Source: CBDBBY01 sp965205055 (GTDB lineage: Bacteria; Pseudomonadota; Alphaproteobacteria; Rhodobacterales; Rhodobacteraceae). From it: DNA of 64,000 nucleotides. Position numbers and translations under genes: made by a program. The notes under the pieces are model-generated. The model was not told the DNA's origin. It did no database searches and saw only the letters and a list, made by a program, of their open reading frames with translations. Of the stretch, positions 34,770-43,490 are shown piece after piece. Each line of letters begins with the position of its first letter. The stretch's first letter is position 1. The stretch lies in NCBI GenBank assembly GCA_965205055.1, contig OZ242030.1:620001-684000 (forward strand), in the 5' to 3' direction.

Positions 34770-36263
34770 ATGCTTCTTGAAACCATAGGAAGCGCCTTCG
34801 CGCTTTTCGCCACGATTGAGAACATTCTGATCCTTGGGCTGGGCGTCGTAATCGGCACGATTGTCGGCGCAATTCCCGGCATGACGACGCCGATGGCCGT
34901 CGCATTGACCTTGCCTTTCACATTCACGATGCAGCCGGTAACCGGGATACTGCTCCTGCTGGGCGTATATAAAGGCGGTATCTATGGGGGATCGATCACT
35001 GCGATTTTGATCAATGCGCCTGGAACTCCTGCCGCTTCGTGCACTGCGCTTGACGGGTACCCGATGGCCAGGCGAGGCGAGGCTCGCCGCGCGTTGGATA
35101 TGGCCTTGATCGCATCTGTCATCGCGGACTTCATCTCCAACCTGTCGCTGATTCTATTCGCGGGAGTGCTTGCAAGTTTCGCATTGCGTTTCGGCTCTCC
35201 CGAAATGTTCACCCTGATCCTGTTTGCCCTGACGATCATTGCAGGCGTGTCCGGCGACCAACTGCTCAAGGGTTTCGGATCCGCGTGCCTGGGGCTGATC
35301 CTCGCCACCGTCGGTTTGGATTTGATCTTCGGAACAAACCGGTTCGTGTTCGGCAATTGGGATCTGATGAGCGGCCTCACCTTCATTCCGGTCTTGATCG
35401 GATTGTTCGCACTTCCGGAGATCATCAACTTCTACATGCGAAGAATGGAGTCTCTGGAGCAAAGCCCGCTGGCGGGAATCGGAGCCAAGCTTCAAGACGT
35501 AAAGCGTTGTTTCAAATCGATTATCAGGGGAAGCGTCATTGGTGTCGTCCTCGGCGCAATTCCTGGAATTGGAGGAGCGCCATCCGCTTTCCTCTCTTAT
35601 GCGGAAGCTCGGCGCAATTCGCCGAATAAGGACAATTTCGGCAAAGGGGAAATCGAGGGAGTCGCTGCGGCTGAAGCCGGCAACAACGGCGTCGCCGGCG
35701 CAACGCTGATACCGCTGCTTGCGCTCGGCATACCCGGAGACATCATCACGGCGATCATTCTTGGGGCCTTCATGATCCATGGGCTGCGGCCCGGACCGCT
35801 GATGTTCCAGGAAAACATCGTGCTGATCTATGCATTGTTCATCGGAATCATGCTGAGCTCGATATATCTCTTCGTGGTGGGGAAGGCGTCGATCAAGCTG
35901 ATCAGCAGGATCGCTGACGTGCCGCACAGAATTCTGTTTCCGATCGTTTTCGTGCTGTGCGTCTTCGGCGCTTACGCGGTCAACAACTCGACATTCGATG
36001 TTCTCGTGATGATGATCATGGGACTAGTCGGGTTCTTCATGCTCAAATTGAAGATCCCTGCAGCGCCATTCCTAATCGCGTTCATTCTGGGCCCGATACT
36101 TGAGGATAATTTCCGGCAATCGCTGCTGATCTCCAAAGGAAGCCTGAGCATCTTCTTTTCATCGGTGATCTGCTGGATATTCTGGTTCTTCACCTGCTTG
36201 GTCATCGGGTTCACGATCTGGTCTCACTTGAAACTTCGACGAAACCCGTTGGCTGACGCATAG
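34770..36263 (+). CDS. Tripartite tricarboxylate transporter large membrane subunit (TctA family)
   Basis: The product has 497 residues and about twelve membrane helices. Family motifs include GTIVGAIPGMTTPMAVALTLP, GSITAILINAPGTPAASCTALDGYP and GVVLGAIPGIGGAPSAFLSYA, an internal repeat typical of TctA. It is the channel subunit of the importer. The gene is separated from its binding protein by the ROK gene and a divergent promoter. A strong terminator follows. The substrate is inferred to be the organosulfur compound handled by the neighbouring run. Confidence 0.94.
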   Translation: MLLETIGSAFALFATIENILILGLGVVIGTIVGAIPGMTTPMAVALTLPFTFTMQPVTGILLLLGVYKGGIYGGSITAILINAPGTPAASCTALDGYPMARRGEARRALDMALIASVIADFISNLSLILFAGVLASFALRFGSPEMFTLILFALTIIAGVSGDQLLKGFGSACLGLILATVGLDLIFGTNRFVFGNWDLMSGLTFIPVLIGLFALPEIINFYMRRMESLEQSPLAGIGAKLQDVKRCFKSIIRGSVIGVVLGAIPGIGGAPSAFLSYAEARRNSPNKDNFGKGEIEGVAAAEAGNNGVAGATLIPLLALGIPGDIITAIILGAFMIHGLRPGPLMFQENIVLIYALFIGIMLSSIYLFVVGKASIKLISRIADVPHRILFPIVFVLCVFGAYAVNNSTFDVLVMMIMGLVGFFMLKLKIPAAPFLIAFILGPILEDNFRQSLLISKGSLSIFFSSVICWIFWFFTCLVIGFTIWSHLKLRRNPLADA

Positions 36264-36288
36264 GTTTCAGTTTCGTTCATAATGCAAG

Positions 36289-36325
36289 CGAGCCGCGGGT
36301 GGCTGGAATCCGCGGCTCGTATTTT
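36289..36325 (+). terminator. Intrinsic terminator of the ROK-tctBA operon
   Basis: CGAGCCGCGG at 36289-36298 pairs perfectly with CCGCGGCTCG at 36310-36319 around an 11-nt loop, followed by TATTTT. It begins 26 bp after the tctA stop. The 295 bp from here to the IS5-type element hold no supported gene; a partial inverted-repeat end lies at 36417-36435. Confidence 0.85.
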
Positions 36326-36624
36326 GTCCATGCGGTTTTAGCATCGACCAATTCGCAGAATGTAGGGGCAGGGGTTCGATAGAGTCGTCGAAGCCGGGAA
36401 GAGCCATTCAGCGCGGTTGGGATGCATATTTTTCGCAGGGTGGGGCGATCCTTCGCGGCGCTTGCAAACGCCCCGTGAATTTCGAATACTTGCATTCTGG
36501 GTTTTTCCAGCTGCGGATTCCCGACTGGACGGATGCAGCCTAGTGGAGCCGCCGCCTCGGCATCAAGGCGGAGTCGCGTCAACGGGTGAACTCAGACAGT
36601 GGATTGCCGCGAGAAATGCTCTAG

Positions 36625-37496
36625 GGCCTGTCTATGCTAAATCATGCGTCATTTCGAAGACGGCGGCGAGATTCAGGAAGCCCCGATAGGTCGCGTCGAG
36701 TTTGTCGAACCGCGTGAAGAGGCGCCGATAGCCCTTGAATCTCCGGAACAGCCGTTCGATCTCGTTGCGAAGCTTGTAGGTTTTCCGGTCATATTCCCAC
36801 TTGACTTTCCGGTTCGCCTTCGGCGGCACGACCGGCGTCATTCCAATGTCGCGGACGAGCTGGCGGGTCTCGTCGCCCTCGTAGGCGCGGTCCATCGCCG
36901 GAGGCGCGCCCGCGACCGGATCGGCCCAGCTCTTCAGCAGGGCGCGGCCTTCGGGCGCGTCGTTGGCCTGGCCGCCGGACAGGCGAAAAATCACGGCCCG
37001 ACGGTCACTTGCGGAGACCATGTGGATCTTCGTGTTCCATCCTCCGCGCGACTTGCCGATGCTTTGCGGCCCGTTCGTCTTCCGCGCTCCGGTGCCGTCG
37101 GGATGCACCTTGACGCTGGTGCTGTCGAGGCCGAAGCAGTCCGCGTCCCCGCCGGGCGCATGCAGCTCCTGAAGCGCGGCGAACAGCCGATCGAGCACGC
37201 CGCTGCGCGACCAGCGGCGGAACCGGGCGTAGACCGAGTACCATTTTCCGAAGCGCTCCGGCAGGGCGCGCCACTTGCAGCCGTTCTCCAGGACGTACAG
37301 GACCGCATTGATGAATACGATGTTCGGAATCCGCACGTTCCCGCGCTGAACTGGCAGGAAGGGACGGATTTTGGCGTACTGTTTTGCCGTGATCTGTTTC
37401 ATGATTGAATGCCGCTCGATTTTTATGTCATTGTTGACAGTCACTTAAGCATGGATCCAAGCAAAACTCAAGCAAAAATTCTAGCGTAGACAGGCC
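36625..37496. mobile_element. Complete IS5-family insertion sequence with CTAG target duplication
   Basis: The ends GGCCTGTCTATGCTA and, inverted, GGCCTGTCTACGCTA form the terminal repeats. CTAG flanks both sides (36621-36624 and 37497-37500), as expected for the IS427 group. The element of about 872 bp carries one intact transposase gene on the minus strand. The ends and open frame are intact, so insertion is probably recent. A restriction-modification pair of different base composition follows. Confidence 0.88.
36632..37402 (-). CDS. IS5-family transposase
   Basis: The product has 256 residues from the ATG at 37402 (MKQITAKQYAKIRPF). The DDE residues appear in CFGLDSTSVKVH, APPAMDRAYEGDETR and LRNEIERLFRRFKGYRRLFTR. 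The single-frame layout, size and ends fit the IS427-like group. A longer start 14 codons upstream lies close to the inverted repeat and is less likely. No frameshift is seen, so the protein should be functional. Confidence 0.93.
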   Translation of the reverse strand: MKQITAKQYAKIRPFLPVQRGNVRIPNIVFINAVLYVLENGCKWRALPERFGKWYSVYARFRRWSRSGVLDRLFAALQELHAPGGDADCFGLDSTSVKVHPDGTGARKTNGPQSIGKSRGGWNTKIHMVSASDRRAVIFRLSGGQANDAPEGRALLKSWADPVAGAPPAMDRAYEGDETRQLVRDIGMTPVVPPKANRKVKWEYDRKTYKLRNEIERLFRRFKGYRRLFTRFDKLDATYRGFLNLAAVFEMTHDLA

Positions 37497-37629
37497 CTAG
37501 TTATAGTGAGCTAGAGCCGAGTCGTTACCGAGCGCATATAACGAGTCGCATGGGCGTAGTCTAAATGCATCGAACATCCCAAGCTGCTGCTCCTATTGTT
37601 CCAATGGATGCGCAAAAAGAGAGAAAAAA

Positions 37630-38538
37630 ATGCTGCAACCAATCGCCGAAGAACTTATCAGTCCGCCGACCGGCAGTACAACAGACGGTTGGATACCGGG
37701 TCAGCGCGTTCGCGCGCCAAGAACTGAAGCATTAGTAATTCACGGCGATTGCGAAGCGGAAGTGGCAAAGCTTGCGCATGAAGGTGAGACCGTGAGCCTA
37801 ATAGTGACGTCACCACCTTACAGCAACCAGCGCGCTAGCACTTATGGCGGGATTCACCCGAACAACTACGTCGAATGGTTCATGCCAAAGGCAAATGAGT
37901 TTGCAAAAATTCTTTCTGACGATGGATCGTTCATACTCAACATCAAAGAGCGTACATTTAACGGCGAACGACATACTTATGTGATTGAATTGATTCTTGC
38001 GATGCGCGAGGCAGGTTGGCGCTGGGTCGAAGAATATTGTTGGCACAAGAAGAACTGCTATCCCGGAAAATGGCCGAACCGGTTCAGGGACAGCTTTGAA
38101 CGGATATTGCATTTTACTCGCAACAAGCACTTCAAAATGCGGCAAGAGGCCGTGATGGTGCCGACAGGCGAATGGAAGCGGTCCCGGTTACATAACTTGT
38201 CAGAGCGGGACCGCACACGGGATGAGTCACGCGTCGGAAACGGCTTTGGAAAGCGCGTCGAGAACTGGATTGGTCGGGAACGAGCTTACCCGACAAATGT
38301 TCTGCATATTGCAACCGAGTGCTCGAATCAAGGGCACTCGGCTGCTTTCCCTCTTGCGCTTCCCGAATTCTTCGTCAAGCTTTTTACTGATCCAGATGAT
38401 ACCGTACTTGACCCATTCGCCGGGAGCGGAACCTCTCTGGTTGCGGCGCAGGCACTTGGACGCAGGAGTATCGGGATAGAATCGGTTGCATCGCACTGCG
38501 ATCTAATAATGCAAAGGCTGGGGAATGCTCGCTCATGA
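37630..38538 (+). CDS. Type II DNA methyltransferase (N4-cytosine/N6-adenine, beta class)
   Basis: The product has 302 residues. Motif IV TSPPY is followed far downstream by motif I DPFAGSGTSLVAA, the order of beta-class amino-methyltransferases. TSPPY favours N4-cytosine methylation, though N6-adenine cannot be excluded. Upstream sequence is A-rich and the gene is richer in A and T than its neighbours, a sign of transfer. The stop overlaps the start of the endonuclease as ATGA. The recognition site is unknown. Confidence 0.88.
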   Translation: MLQPIAEELISPPTGSTTDGWIPGQRVRAPRTEALVIHGDCEAEVAKLAHEGETVSLIVTSPPYSNQRASTYGGIHPNNYVEWFMPKANEFAKILSDDGSFILNIKERTFNGERHTYVIELILAMREAGWRWVEEYCWHKKNCYPGKWPNRFRDSFERILHFTRNKHFKMRQEAVMVPTGEWKRSRLHNLSERDRTRDESRVGNGFGKRVENWIGRERAYPTNVLHIATECSNQGHSAAFPLALPEFFVKLFTDPDDTVLDPFAGSGTSLVAAQALGRRSIGIESVASHCDLIMQRLGNARS

Positions 38539-39272
38539 CTGCTTTTGAGAATATTCCGGATTGGTGGGAAGAAGCGGAGGAGGGAGTGAATGCAGCAACG
38601 AAAGACTTCGTCATCCGAATGGAAGCGAAAATCAACAAACTCAGGCCGATCGACTTGCTCAGAAAGAAGAGTCCTTTCCTCTCGTGCATAAGGGCACCAA
38701 ACAGCGTTGAAGAACTTGCGGCCAACATGGTTAACGACTGGCTATCCTCCAGTGCAGAAACGGTACTCGGCAACGTGATTGAGGAAGCCGCAGTCGCAGT
38801 GTGTGCGGCGGCAAAGAACGGGCGGAAGGCGACCGCTGAAGGGATGGATATTGAATTTGAGCAGACCGAGCAGGGCAGAAACGTCCTGTATCTTGGTCAA
38901 GTCAAGTCTGGGCCTAACTGGGGAAACAGTCTTCAGAGGCAAGCATTGGCAAGAAAATTCCTTACGGTAATGAAACGAGTGAAGCAGAATAAAGGTAGTC
39001 AGCATATTGTATATTGTTTTGAGGGGATAAGTTAAGGGCCAAGTGCAGCAGACTTGAATAAAGAAGGTTATAGGCGGTACGTCGGGAAATCATTTTGGGA
39101 ACATATCAGCGGTTGGGAAGGAACAATGGAAAAAATCTTGGAAGTTGTCGAAGAGCATGCAGGGAACGGGCTTAGGGCCGCAAGACAAAAGAGCGTAAAC
39201 GAAATTACAGAATTCATGGAAAAAGAAAAATTATCAATTGGCGGTAAGGTAGACTGGAAGAAATTACTTTAG
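38535..39272 (+). pseudogene. Type II restriction endonuclease broken by an in-frame stop
   Basis: The first part of 166 residues ends ...VYCFEGIS at a TAA (39033-39035). The same frame continues at once with GPSAADLNKEGYRRYVGKSFWEHISG and ends at 39272, giving 245 codons in all. The segment GMDIEFEQ with YLGQVKSGPNWGN is a plausible PD-(D/E)xK catalytic site, as in PmeII-like enzymes. The catalytic part lies before the stop, but the C-terminal region with the conserved YRRYVGKSFWEHISG would be lost. A single base change from a tyrosine codon would explain the stop. The paired methyltransferase is intact. Confidence 0.75.
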
Positions 39273-39477
39273 ATAGACTTGGTACCAATGAGAGCCGTGC
39301 TTGCCAAGTTAGTGCTTTGCTCTTGATTTTGGAACGGCAGTTTGTGCTCAACGTGTTTGGCGGAAGGCTAGGGGTTTTGAGCCGTGGATTACCGGCGAAC
39401 TGCAACTTTCGCAAAGGCAGCCGACGTAGCTGGCCAAGGACTTCGGCAAGGTTGACGAGGCTCTTTCTGAACTGCCC

Positions 39478-39830
39478 CGGGCTTTCCGGAGAGCAATCGG
39501 CTAAACAAACGAGCCGGGAACTTGAAGGAGGGAATCCATGCCGGAGAGAAAGTACGCCCCGAGGCAACCGGCCGAACTCCGCGCACGCGGAGTTCGGCTG
39601 TTCAAGGAATACCGTCCCGATTGCTCCAGCGACAGCGCGGCCTGCGTCTCGATCGCGGAGAAGCTCGGATGCTCCCGTTTCACGCTTCGCCAATTGTGCA
39701 TCCCGGCGGAGCGCGACGCCGGAGAGCGTCCGGCCAGACCGGAGCAGTGCCGACAGCGCATCTCAGCCTGTGATCGGCTGCTAAGTTTATGGAGGCGCTG
39801 GCAGACTTTTGCCGTTCCAAAATGAGCCGC
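39478..39830 (+). pseudogene. Decayed IS3-family element, left end and OrfA remnant
   Basis: TGAACTGCCCCGGGCTTTCC at 39478 looks like the left end of an IS3-family (IS51-like) element. The frame from 39538 reads PAELRARGVRLFKEYRPDCS followed by SIAEKLGCS and AERDAGERP, the OrfA helix-turn-helix region. After that the similarity is lost, and no OrfB was found. The element is truncated. Confidence 0.7.
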
Positions 39831-40351
39831 GAGAGTTGCCGACTCATCAGCGGTCCTAGCGTCGAGTTCGACGGCTACAGACAGCGTTGCATATCGGTGA
39901 AAACCGGAAACTCGGGCCATGCTTACGGAACGTTCGGTCTGCGGATTAGGATCGAAATCTTGGACCGGACAGCAATTGCGCGACAGGTTCGAGTCGGACG
40001 GCGATTACAGAACGAGGAGCAAACCTGAATCCGAGTCTGTGGACGGTTTCAGATGCGCAGGGCAGCAATGCAGGCGACCATGGTAGGTCAAATCGACCGC
40101 ATGCGTTCCACGACGGCCATTTATCCGATAATATGTATTATGTTAAATGAATGTAGGTCCGGATCACCGAAACGCTTCAAAGCGTCGAAGCTTAAAAAAG
40201 CTAATAAAATAAATACATAGAACTGATATGCGACAGATCACTGCAAGACTCCGATCCCGATGCATGAAAAATTGTTCACGTTTGTCTTGCAATCGAATGC
40301 ATTCCGTCGGAACAGGTTTCCGGACGGATCCATCTTGGCGGAGTTGTGGCT
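39831..40351. other. Intergenic stretch without a gene, partly AT-rich
   Basis: No supported gene. Between 40130 and 40215 the sequence is strongly AT-rich with a small hairpin ACGCTTCAAAGCGT. The 39273-39477 stretch before the IS3 remnant is also empty. Confidence 0.45.
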
Positions 40352-40795
40352 ATGCATTCGTTGTTGATTTTGAACGGCCCGAACCTGAACCTTCTCGGCG
40401 GTCGCGAGCCTAGGATTTACGGCGTAGCTTCGCTGGACGAAATCCGTGCGCTCTGCTTGAAACGCGCGGAAGTTCTCGGCGTTGAAATTGAATTCCGGCA
40501 GTCAAATCACGAAGGGCATCTGATCGACGCAATGCAAGGTGCGTCTGATCGGCACAATGGGATCATATTGAACGCGGCCGCCCTGACGCACACGTCGGTC
40601 GCCTTGATGGACGCAGTGCTGGCGATTGATCTTCCGGTAGTCGAGGTTCATTTGTCGAACATCCATAAACGCGAAGATTTTCGAGCCAAGTCATTCATTT
40701 CCAAGGCGGCCGCTGGCGTCGTATTCGGATTTGGCGCAAACGGCTACTTGCTCGCTATGGACGGACTGGTTTCAATCCTGCGGAGTTCTGCATAG
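40352..40795 (+). CDS. aroQ: 3-dehydroquinate dehydratase, type II
   Basis: The product has 147 residues from the ATG at 40352, preferred over a GTG at 40346 because GGAG precedes it at proper distance. LILNGPNLNLLGGREPRIYG includes the catalytic tyrosine, RQSNHEGHLID and NAAALTHTSVALMDA form the substrate site, and EVHLSNIHKREDFR carries the catalytic histidine. The enzyme dehydrates 3-dehydroquinate in the shikimate pathway. The usual accB-accC neighbours are absent. Confidence 0.95.
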   Translation: MHSLLILNGPNLNLLGGREPRIYGVASLDEIRALCLKRAEVLGVEIEFRQSNHEGHLIDAMQGASDRHNGIILNAAALTHTSVALMDAVLAIDLPVVEVHLSNIHKREDFRAKSFISKAAAGVVFGFGANGYLLAMDGLVSILRSSA

Positions 40796-40857
40796 GCGTG
40801 AAGTCAGGGCAACGTCCACGAAACGCGTTTCGGAAATCCGAGCTTGCTTTGCAAATT

Positions 40858-40880
40858 CGGGCGGGCACCCTGCCCGCCCG
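40858..40880. terminator. Bidirectional terminator hairpin between aroQ and tsf
   Basis: CGGGCGGGCA at 40858-40867 pairs perfectly with TGCCCGCCCG at 40871-40880 around a CCC loop. It lies between the convergent genes aroQ and tsf. T-rich sequence is modest on either side. Confidence 0.65.
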
Positions 40881-40915
40881 GCTGTTGTTCGGTTCCGCCA
40901 TCCGAACGCATGGAA

Positions 40916-41746
40916 TCACAGCTCGGCTGTCTCTCCGACTTCGAGCCGCACGAATCCTTGGATTGATATTCCGCCGGCCGACGCGGCGGCGCCGACCGTG
41001 GTGTTCGGGTCGACTACGAATTTCTGGTTGACCAGCGTTTCCTCTGCGAAGAACTTTTTCAAGCCGCCGGCAACGATTTTTTCGATGATGTTTTGAGGCT
41101 TTCCGGATTCACGAGCTTTCTCCGAGAGAATTTGGCGCTCGCGCGCTATCGTGTCGGATGCGACATTGTTCTCATCCAGCGCGATCGGTCTCGTTGCGGC
41201 CACATGCATGGCGATCTGCCTTGCAAGCTCAGAATTGTCGCCGCTGAACGCGACAAGCACGCCGATCTTGCCCATGCCCGTTTCAGCCGCATTGTGCACA
41301 TAGCTGACCACGGCATCTCCGGTTACCTTCGCCATTCTGCTGACAGTAAGATTTTCGCCGAGCTTCGAAATATGCTCCGTAACGAAATCGTCCATCGAGC
41401 TTCCGCCCACATCCGCGGCGCGCAGGGACGCAAGATCGTCGGCATGGATGGCTGACTTCGCTATCCGATTTACCATTGATCGGAATCTGTCATTCTTCGC
41501 TACGAAATCCGTTTCGGAGTTGACCTCGACTGCCACGCCTGTACCGCCGTCGACCTGAACGCCAACGAGGCCTTCCGCTGTGGCGCGACCGGCCTTTTTC
41601 GCGGCCTTCGCAATGCCTTTGGCCCGAAGCCAATCCACGGACGCTTCGATGTCGCCATCGTTTTCTGCCAAAGCCTTTTTCACGTCCATGATTCCCGCGC
41701 CTGTCTTTGCACGCAGATCTTTGACCATCGCGGCTGTTATCGTCAT
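40916..41746 (-). CDS. tsf: Translation elongation factor Ts
   Basis: The product has 276 residues. The N-terminal UBA-like region MVKDLRAKTGAGIMDVKKAL and the nucleotide-exchange motif SETDFVAKNDRF are diagnostic. EF-Ts recycles EF-Tu. It follows rpsB by about 160 bp in the usual rpsB-tsf order. Confidence 0.97.
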   Translation of the reverse strand: MTITAAMVKDLRAKTGAGIMDVKKALAENDGDIEASVDWLRAKGIAKAAKKAGRATAEGLVGVQVDGGTGVAVEVNSETDFVAKNDRFRSMVNRIAKSAIHADDLASLRAADVGGSSMDDFVTEHISKLGENLTVSRMAKVTGDAVVSYVHNAAETGMGKIGVLVAFSGDNSELARQIAMHVAATRPIALDENNVASDTIARERQILSEKARESGKPQNIIEKIVAGGLKKFFAEETLVNQKFVVDPNTTVGAAASAGGISIQGFVRLEVGETAEL

Positions 41747-41908
41747 TGCTTCATTCCTCTCATGTTCCTAGATCTCGATGAGCATCCACGCACATTTAAT
41801 TTCGTAATTTCATCAGTTTGATTGTTGCCTTTGAACGAGCAGCCTACTCAATTCGGACAAGCAACATCTACCGTGAGGCGGCATCCATTCCTTCAATTGG
41901 AATTGCGA

Positions 41909-42499
41909 TCAAGCGGCGCCTGAAGCCCGCGATTTATCGCTATCCGAGTCTGAATCGGCTTCTTTGTCAGATTTCGCTGCATCCACGTCGTCGGCCGCGA
42001 TCTCGAGTTGTTCTGGATCGTCTGAGCTGTCTTCTCGTCCGTGCGCTGCCGCGTCCGAATTTGGTTGATTGCCATCCGAGTTCGGTTTGCCGCCATCCGC
42101 ACCCGAGCTGTCTTCTTTTTCGGATTTGGCTGCGTCCGCCTCTTCAGCCGCCGTCTCGAGCTGCTCTGAATCATCTGAACTGCTTTCTTGTTCAGGCGCT
42201 GCCGCGTCCGAGTCTGATTGATCGCCATTCGAATCTGGTTTGCCGCCATCCGCACCCGAATTGGCTGCGTCCGCCTGATCAGCCGCCGTCTCGAGCTGCT
42301 TTGAATCGTCTGAACTGCTTTCCTGTTCAGGCGCTGCCGCGTCCGAGTCTGATTGATCGCCATTCGAATCTGGTTTGCCGCCATCCGCATCCGGGCTGGC
42401 CTCTTTTTCGGATTTCTCTGCATCCGCTTGGTCAACCGCCGTCTCGAGTTTTTCTGGATCGTCTGGACTGCTTTCTTGTTCAGGCGCCGCCGCTTCCGA
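41909..42499 (-). repeat. Four tandem repeats of 135-153 bp encoding the S2 tail
   Basis: The units begin at residues 275, 326, 371 and 422 with S(E/D)AAA, followed by ESSxDDxxxLE and then GGKPxSxGxQ in the first three. Periods are 51, 45 and 51 codons. The middle units share the sequence GACTCGGACGCGGCAGCGCC (as read on the coding strand) and are the most alike, which suggests recent duplication. The last unit is diverged and ends in an SD-rich run. Confidence 0.9.
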
Positions 42500-43321
42500 A
42501 TCGGTTTCACCTTCCGCATCTGCCGAAGCACCTGCATCGATCTCTCCGCCCTCAACCTGAGCCTCGTCCATCGTTTCCGCGACGCCCAACTCTTCAGCAA
42601 TCTCACCGATGCCTACGCCGATCTTGCCCATTTGCTGCTCAATGCCAACGATTGCAGCTTGAGCCACCAGGTCGCAGTATAAGGCTACGGACCGGGAGGC
42701 ATCATCATTTCCCGGAATGATGTAATCAACGCCTTTGGGCGAGCAATTGGTATCTACGACTGCGACGACCGGAATTGAAAGTTTGTTCGCCTCTGCGATC
42801 GCCAGTGATTCCTTTTTGACGTCAATGACAAACAAAATCTCGGGCAAACCGTCCATATCCCGTATGCCGCCAAGCGATGCCAGCAACTTGGCGTGCTCCC
42901 GCTCCATGCCCAGCCGCTCTTTTTTGGTAAGTCCCTCGATCCCTTGCTCCAGCTTCTCTTCAATGGATTTGAGGCGATTGATGGAGTTCGACACCGTTTT
43001 CCAGTTCGTGAGCGTGCCGCCCAGCCAACGATGGTTGATGTAATATTGCGAACTGCGCGTCGCGGCATCCTTGATCGGGAGCTGCGCCTGGCGCTTGGTT
43101 CCGACGAACAGCACTCTTCCGCCGCTGGACACGATCTTGGAGATTCTCGCGAGCGCGACATCAAGCAACGGCACGGTCTGCGTCAGATCGATTATGTGGA
43201 CCCCGTTTTTCTTGGTATGGATATACTGCTCCATCAACGGGTTCCAACGATGGGTTTGGTGCCCGAAATGTACGCCCGCCTCCAATAATTGGCGTAAAGT
43301 AAACGTAGGATGTTGCGCCAT
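41909..43321 (-). CDS. rpsB: Ribosomal protein S2 with a long acidic C-terminal repeat tail
   Basis: The first 245 residues are a complete S2: MAQHPTFTLRQLLEAGVHFG at the start, HRWLGGTLTNWKTV in the middle and VVAVVDTNCSPKGVDYIIPGNDD near the end. The protein does not stop there but continues for about 225 residues of Asp, Glu, Ser, Ala and Gly, giving 470 residues against the usual 240-260. From residue 275 the tail is built of four repeats of 45-51 residues. It should be disordered and strongly negative. The frame is intact, so the tail is probably translated. The gene is followed by tsf as usual. Confidence 0.95.
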   Translation of the reverse strand: MAQHPTFTLRQLLEAGVHFGHQTHRWNPLMEQYIHTKKNGVHIIDLTQTVPLLDVALARISKIVSSGGRVLFVGTKRQAQLPIKDAATRSSQYYINHRWLGGTLTNWKTVSNSINRLKSIEEKLEQGIEGLTKKERLGMEREHAKLLASLGGIRDMDGLPEILFVIDVKKESLAIAEANKLSIPVVAVVDTNCSPKGVDYIIPGNDDASRSVALYCDLVAQAAIVGIEQQMGKIGVGIGEIAEELGVAETMDEAQVEGGEIDAGASADAEGETDSEAAAPEQESSPDDPEKLETAVDQADAEKSEKEASPDADGGKPDSNGDQSDSDAAAPEQESSSDDSKQLETAADQADAANSGADGGKPDSNGDQSDSDAAAPEQESSSDDSEQLETAAEEADAAKSEKEDSSGADGGKPNSDGNQPNSDAAAHGREDSSDDPEQLEIAADDVDAAKSDKEADSDSDSDKSRASGAA

Positions 43322-43490
43322 TGTTTTTCCTTTCCGGTTTTGCGCGTCTGCGGGAATTCAGGTAGAAACCCAACCGGCGGACCAAAGTGAATTCGTTTCA
43401 CCCAGCCCATTTCCCGCGTGTGAATTTTGAGGCACCGCCTAGATCAATCGCTGGACGAAAGCAAGCGTATCAAAGATGAAAGTCGAGTGA

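Noticed and set aside
41818..42720. Plus-strand 300-codon frame over the rpsB tail, with repeats
   Set aside because: The periodicity is inherited from the tandem repeats of rpsB on the other strand; the proline/histidine/arginine-rich translation resembles no family.
43488..43490. TGA read as a sense codon in the pseudouridine kinase
   Set aside because: Many intact genes in the window (sufB, phoU, xsc-linked genes) end in TGA, so a recoded genetic code is not supported, and no selenocysteine context fits codon 5.
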